Below, in pieces: positions 58,921 to 64,000 of a DNA stretch of 64,000 nt. The notes under the pieces are model-generated. The model was not told the origin of the DNA and did no database searches. It saw only the letters and a list, made by a program, of their open reading frames with translations. The stretch covers positions 4,650,001-4,714,000 of the forward strand of contig CM034103.1 of NCBI GenBank assembly GCA_019914945.1. Reading direction: 5' to 3'. The first letter of the stretch is position 1. Each line of letters starts with the position of its first letter. Source of the DNA: Typha latifolia (Eukaryota; Streptophyta; Magnoliopsida; Poales; Typhaceae). The translations under genes were made by a program, and so were the position numbers.

Positions 58921-60387
58921 AATCTAATCTAGTGAATAATAAAATATGTTCAACTGTAATTATCTCTATATAAGATCATATAACAATGTTGGAGGCCAAA
59001 ACATAATGTTTATATATAATATATAATATATCATAATATAGGAAAGCATGGAATAATCTCGTGTCATGCAACTAGTTAATTAATTTTCACCCAAATTCTT
59101 AAGTTGTATGATCTGTTAGAGTACTGGATATATGCATATGATCTATTCTGTATAAAAAATCATAAAAGTACATGTGTATGTGATGTAATGTGATATGATG
59201 TGATGGCTGGAACGGTATTTGGTCCAGACTAGTATTGGACATACTCTTAGCGTATGGCAGAGTACGGTGATAGCTGATGATTGTACTCTTAATATATGAC
59301 AGGGTACAACTATCATTGATATACCCTTAGCATATGGCAGGGTATGATTACTTTCTTCTGAGATACCCTTAGTGTATGGCAGGGTATGATTTATCTATAA
59401 AGATACCCTTAGCGTATGGCAGGGTATGATTTATCTATAGAGATACTCTTAGCGTATGACAGGGTATGCTCTGAGCTTGTGACATGCTGTGTATCGAGTT
59501 TGGGGCCGGGTACCATAGTCCAGCATGGTGGATAATATTAAGAGTTAAGACAGATGATTGTGATAATGAGAGATATATGGATTATATCTGCCTTTGACAT
59601 ATACGATTATCTAGTGGTTGGCATGCATCATCATTGATATGACTAGTATCATTGGATCATGATTGTTATACATGATATGTTATTATATTCGGTGATGTTA
59701 TATGGTAATTTCATCATGTGATATATTTTTGGTTGAGGATATAATATATTCATTCATAAGAATTGATTTTATTCATATATATGTCATTGAGGATACATAT
59801 ATACATGCTCATACATGGCATTATGCTACTTTTTGATTCATATTATTCAGTACATGATTTACTCTCTATTTGGCATCACCGATTCGGGGTAAGGTTTATT
59901 CACTGAGCCTTTTGCTCATTACTTTCTTTGTTTTCTACTTTCCAAAAACTCAGGTGAACGTGTGGAGTAGGATTCTCCCTTGGAGGTCTTGCCAGTGGAT
60001 GAAGAGTAGAGTGTGGTTAGTGTTATATGCTAGATAAGTTATCTTATCTGATGTATAAGTGGACATCCCCCAAAGTGTATATTTATCATTGTCTTATATT
60101 TTAGCAGGTGACTTTGTACTTGTGTAATTATGTATATACCACCGTTGTGTAGATGTTGTGGTGAAAAGCTCTTGATGATGTGTTGTGGCCTGTGTAGGGC
60201 CCAAGTAGGGGTTATCCATGTACTGTTTGACATTAGACTTGTGTTATTCTTAGTTTAGATGTTATGGATAAATTTATGATATTGATACATGTTTATTTGA
60301 TTTTTAGTAACTAACCAAATAGTCAGGTGCCACGCACGTGCCATGTGGGCTCGTGCTATGCACGTGTTTAGGGTTGTAGGTATTACA
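58921..60387 (+). repeat. L2 LTR with an inverted segment at its left
   Basis: Positions 59060-60387 follow the L2 LTR in plus orientation: hairpin repeats (59225-59475), TATA-rich middle, GC-poor part and the end GTAGGTATTACA at 60387. Positions 58921-59045, including GGAGGCCAAAACAT, read as the opposite strand of the L2 5' part (compare 8205-8300). The piece between is lost. It abuts G1 RT sequence at 60388 directly. Confidence 0.72.
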
Positions 60388-62333
60388 GGAGACATTTGGA
60401 AAATGTGCTGAATTTGTTGAAGCAAAACCAATTGAAGATTAAGAAGTCCAAGTGCCTATGGGGAATATAACAAGTGGAGTATTTAGGCCACATCATCTCA
60501 GCGGATGGTTTAGCAGTGGATCCTCAAAAGGTTGCATGCATGACCGCTTGGCTTATTCCTACTACTACCAGCGGAGTGAGAGGATTTTTGGGGCTGACCA
60601 GATATTATCGTCGATTCATCGCCAGATATGGCAAGATCACTGCTTATCTTACTTTTTTGTTGAAGAAAGACTCTTTTAGATGGACAGATGAAGCACTTTA
60701 GCCTTTGAAAATCTAAAAATAGCAATGACGACGGCGCTAGTTCTAACGTTACCGAACTTCACCAAAGAGTACATTGTGAAATGTGATGCATCGGGTGTTG
60801 GCATAGGAACTGTACTAATGCAAGGAGGACGTCCTATTGCATATCTTAGCAAGGCTTTATTACAAAAAATCTTAGCAATTATCAACTTATAAGAGAGAGA
60901 TGTTGGCAATTCTGCATGCGATGATAAAGTGGAGGCCTTATTTGATTGGTAGATGATTCATTATATGAACTGATCAAAAGAGTCTTCCATATTTTATGAG
61001 ACAGCGTATACACACTCCGGCACAGCAGAGATGGGTTACAAAATTGTTAAGGTATGATTATGAAATACAATACAAGAAGGAAATGAAAAATAGAGTGGCG
61101 GATGCACTATCACGCCAAACCGATACCGCCGAGCTTGCAGTCTATTTTTCTCCTACCTTTCCCTTCCTTGACGAGCTAAGGTATGCATGTACATCTGACC
61201 CAGATATTTTGAGATTGCTGTAGGAGGTGTTGGATGATCCAGAGCACTATCCAAAGTTGGAGAATCGAGGCAGTTTGCTGCTGGACTGCGGATGCATTGT
61301 TAGAGCACTTCCACCAAACTCCAGAGGCTGGTCATGAGGGTGTCTTGATGACTTATAGGAGGATATCTCAGAGTTGCACATGGCTAGGATTGAGGCGGGA
61401 TGTGAGGAGCTTGTTCATAATTGCGAAGTCTATCAAAGGGCTAAGGCAACCACATTAAAACTGGCCAGATTACTACAGCCTTTACCTATACCGGATCATG
61501 TTTGGGAAGACATTTCTATGAATTTCATAGAAGGTTTTCCGCTGGTACGTGGTTATTTTATTATCTTTGTGGTGGTTGACAGATTGAGCAAGTATGCGCA
61601 CTTTTTGACATTGTCACATCTATTTTCAGCTAAGTCGGTGGCTAAAACTTTTGTTAGAAATGTTGCTGGATTACGTGGCATGCTACGCATGATTATCTCA
61701 TATTATGATTGTGTATTTATGAGCAACTTTTGGATAGAGTTTTGCAGATCATAGGGGACTCGATTGAACTTCAATTCGGCCTACCATCCATAGACGGACG
61801 ACCAAACTGAGGTGGTCAATTGAGGCATTGAGCAGTATTTGAGGTGCTTTGTTGTAGAAATGTCGAGATGATGGTTGGAACATGAGTTCGACATCGGTAG
61901 TTGTGTGTTTGTGAGGGTACAACCATATTGACAGGTGACCTTATGTCTGATGCATAACCAAAAGTTAGCTCATCACTACTTTGGTCCGTTTAGGGTGTTG
62001 GAGAGTATTGGTCCGGTTGCATATCGTTTGGAGCTGTCGGAGGGGTTAAGAGTGCATCATGTCTTTCATGTTTCATTACTAAGGGAGCGGATTGGAGATC
62101 ATGAGATCGTTGGACCAGCTCTACTAGAGCCATTAGAGGAGATAGAGATCGTTGAGCCAATTCGTGTACTTGCTAGACGTTGACGACGACATAGTACCAA
62201 ATTAGAGATGGAGATTCTAGTTGAGTGGCTTGGTAAGCCATCCGATGAGGCGACATGAGAGTTGGAGACTAATATCTTGGAGCGTTTCCTCGACTTTTCA
62301 CCTTGAGGGCAAGGTGGGGGAAGCGTGGTGGGC
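60388..62333 (+). pseudogene. Second G1 pol: RT end to chromodomain (broken)
   Basis: It starts inside RT (LENVLNLLKQNQLKIKKSKC) and continues with GVRGFLGLTRYYRRFIARYGKIT (60474-60701), RNase H pieces and RQRIHTPAQQRWVTKLLRYDYEIQYKK (60996-61223). The integrase core follows (61374-61754, VVVDRLSKYAHFLTLSH). A deletion at about 61885 removes the end of the core, and the tail (FRVLESIGPVAYRLELSEG, HVFHVSLLRERIGDHEIVG) and the chromodomain follow to the polypurine tract at 62315-62330. Stops and shifts are frequent. Confidence 0.86.
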
Positions 62334-63175
62334 TGATATGTTTAGTTAGGATCTTTTCTTACTGCATTAGTTATTTATTTTCATTAAAATAAAATTCTTG
62401 TAAGTCGCGTTCAAACACAGGTGGGGTCGCGTTCGAACACCCTTGCGAATGCCTGCGTCAAGTTTGCAAATACAGAGAACGCATATTGTGCGTTCGAACG
62501 CGGTCGGGTGAGTTTGTACACCCGCGTTCGAACACCTGCATCACGTTTGCACATACAGATAACGTCTTTTATGTATTTGAACGTGATCGACGGGAATCTT
62601 CTAGAATTAGGGTTACATATTATTTTAGGACTTATTGGCTAGTCTCTATATATATGTGGATGGCAGTCAAATTCATTATGCTATTGGAATATTGATTTCT
62701 TGCCTCTCTATCATCTATCTACCATAATCTTCCTCCTCCCTCATCACCATCTTTCCACCTCTATTGTTGGCAAGGTTTCTCCTAACTTCTAATCTCCCTC
62801 GATTGTCGAGCCACCCTCTTTTTTGGGATCTCGACCACTTCGTTCCCTTCGTCTATATCCCTAAATCACATCCACAATCCACTTTCATCTCTATACCCAT
62901 CTATATCCCTAACATCCACTCCACCTGTCACCACCACCATCACCCACGTTATTCCATATTTTCGTCCAAGTTTTAGTTTGAATATGTGAAAGGTGTAATT
63001 ACAAAAGTTGTAGATTAGGAAGTTACAAATCTAATCCACTTGGTTTCGCAATTTTCTGACTACCGGATAATATTTGACGAATATTTGCTCACAGTTGCAC
63101 AGATTGATTCATGTAATACATCCAGATCTTGAAGGAATCGTTGCGTAGTCGACTTTTTGGTACAAGAACCCATCA
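62334..63175 (+). repeat. G1 LTR followed by a primer-binding site
   Basis: It starts TGATATGTTTAGTTAGG after the PPT and ends ACCCATCA at 63175. The motif cluster spans 62405-62590. It is the 3' LTR of the preceding pol, yet ATTGGTATCAGAGCC, a PBS, follows at 63176-63190, as for a 5' LTR. Confidence 0.85.
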
Positions 63176-63194
63176 ATTGGTATCAGAGCCTATC
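63176..63194 (+). other. Primer-binding site next to a 3'-placed LTR
   Basis: ATTGGTATCAGAGCCTATC directly follows the LTR end. No gag sequence follows; the flank changes to unrelated AT-rich DNA at about 63196. Confidence 0.75.
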
Positions 63195-63300
63195 ATACCC
63201 ATTTACAATAAATAATTTAACATCTCTTATTTCCTCTAAACTTTGTTTTAGAATATCAGACCTGAAATAAAATAATATGCATCATTACTTGCTACACATT
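63195..63300. other. AT-rich spacer
   Basis: No feature recognised; its end (CTACACATTTATT) begins to resemble the tandem repeat to its right. Confidence 0.35.
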
Positions 63301-63845
63301 TATTTTTTTATACTAGATACACACCTTTTTATGACTAAATACACATTACATAAGGGATGTGCTCAAAGTTTCATAAATTATGTGTATTTAATTATAAGAA
63401 AATGTGGCATCAATCATTGTAGGAAATAGAAGTTATTTACATAACAACTCTTTAATTTTCTAAAAATCATGTTTAGACTTTTAAATGCATTCATTTTTTA
63501 TACTAGATATACACATTTTTATAACAAAATGCACACCACTTATATAAGGGATGCGCACAAAGTTTTATAAATTATGTGTATTTAATTGTAATAAGATATG
63601 TATGTGTCATTGTAGGAAATAGAAGTCATTTGCATAACAACTCTCTAATTTTCTAAAAATCAAGAGTAGACTTTTAATGCGTTTTTTTAATATTGGATAC
63701 ACACTTTTTTATGACACATGCACACTACTTAAGGGATAGACAAAGTTTTATAAATTATGCGTATTTAATTGTAAAAAGATATGCATTGTCATTGTAGAAA
63801 ATAGAAGAGTCATTTGCACAATAACTCTCTAATTTTCTAAATATC
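63301..63845 (+). repeat. ~190-bp tandem repeat, three copies
   Basis: Three diverged units start at 63301, 63491 and 63681 (period about 190). Each has GATACACA near its start, AAGGGAT, then AAATTATGTGTATTTAATTG, CATTGTAGGAAATAGAAG and AACTCTCTAATTTTCTAAA. The third is shorter. The spacing and AT richness resemble satellite or subtelomeric-type repeats, but three copies do not prove an array. Confidence 0.85.
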
Positions 63846-64000
63846 AACAATGGGTCCTACGCTCTCTTATGTAATTTATATGTATTTTATGACAAATAGA
63901 TATACATCTAGTATATGAAATTAATGCATTTAGTTTCAAGACCCCAAACTTTCCATTATTAAAAATAAGTGTGTTTTTCTGCAAATTAATAGTCTCACGT

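Overview
This window looks like nuclear DNA of a flowering plant, from a repeat-dense and gene-poor part of the genome. Nearly everything recognisable is transposable-element sequence: Ty1/copia and Ty3/gypsy LTR retrotransposons, a 5'-truncated LINE, a PIF/Harbinger DNA transposon and a probable MITE. Only one convincing host gene is visible, a 226-codon intronless plant-type tandem CCCH zinc-finger gene at 14362-15042 (+). Its GC-rich coding sequence would suit a monocot, but that is weak inference.

Layout. 1-5270: a copia element on the minus strand (RNase H end, RT, integrase, protease, gag, then its LTR), cut by the window edge. 5271-12934: minus-strand long-LTR gypsy material, here called family L2 (LTRs 6645-8495 and 9823-12567 around a gag pseudogene), abutting a fragment of a second LTR family, G1. 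12935-15499: the CCCH gene and its flanks. 15500-15818: MITE-like element. 16108-17755: 3' end of a LINE (minus). 17757-22672: degraded minus-strand gypsy chromovirus remains (G1-related), with a clean solo LTR nested in the integrase at 19089-19916 (TSD TTTTG). 22673-31297: a nearly full-length but dead G1 chromovirus (plus), whose integrase is split by a 2.4 kb L2 solo LTR at 27413-29805 (TSD AGAGA). 31298-32615: RT-integrase fragment of another gypsy family (minus). 32616-36811: an L2 LTR (plus) interrupted by a gag-only gypsy element, G2. 36812-39644: no recognised gene. 39645-45056: divergent and inverted L2-type LTRs, including a 2.1 kb palindrome. 45057-46926: a deleted G1 element (minus). 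46981-48166: L2 fragment and a 303-bp tandem duplication. 48795-52652: a PIF/Harbinger element (Myb-like ORF1 and transposase), interrupted by a 1.6 kb inverted pair of LTR copies and truncated by a copia LTR. 53432-56703: a gypsy chromovirus fragment, G4. 57686-58920: 3' end of a Tat-like gypsy element. 58921-63194: rearranged L2 LTR and a second G1 copy. 63301-63845: three copies of a ~190 bp tandem repeat.

None of the elements appears able to move on its own. Every pol region carries stops, frameshifts or deletions, so the window reads as layered insertion followed by decay and LTR-LTR recombination. The most unusual signal is a GC-rich palindromic motif, GCGTTCGAACGC and close variants, clustered in LTRs of both the copia family and the G1/G4 gypsy families. 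Alongside it are signs that whole LTR 5' segments have been exchanged between families, and LTR copies joined head to head, one pair flanked by an 8-bp direct repeat.

Family names (L2, G1, G2, G3, G4) are local labels for this annotation. Lineage names (SIRE, Tekay, Tat) are inferred from motifs read by eye, not from searches.
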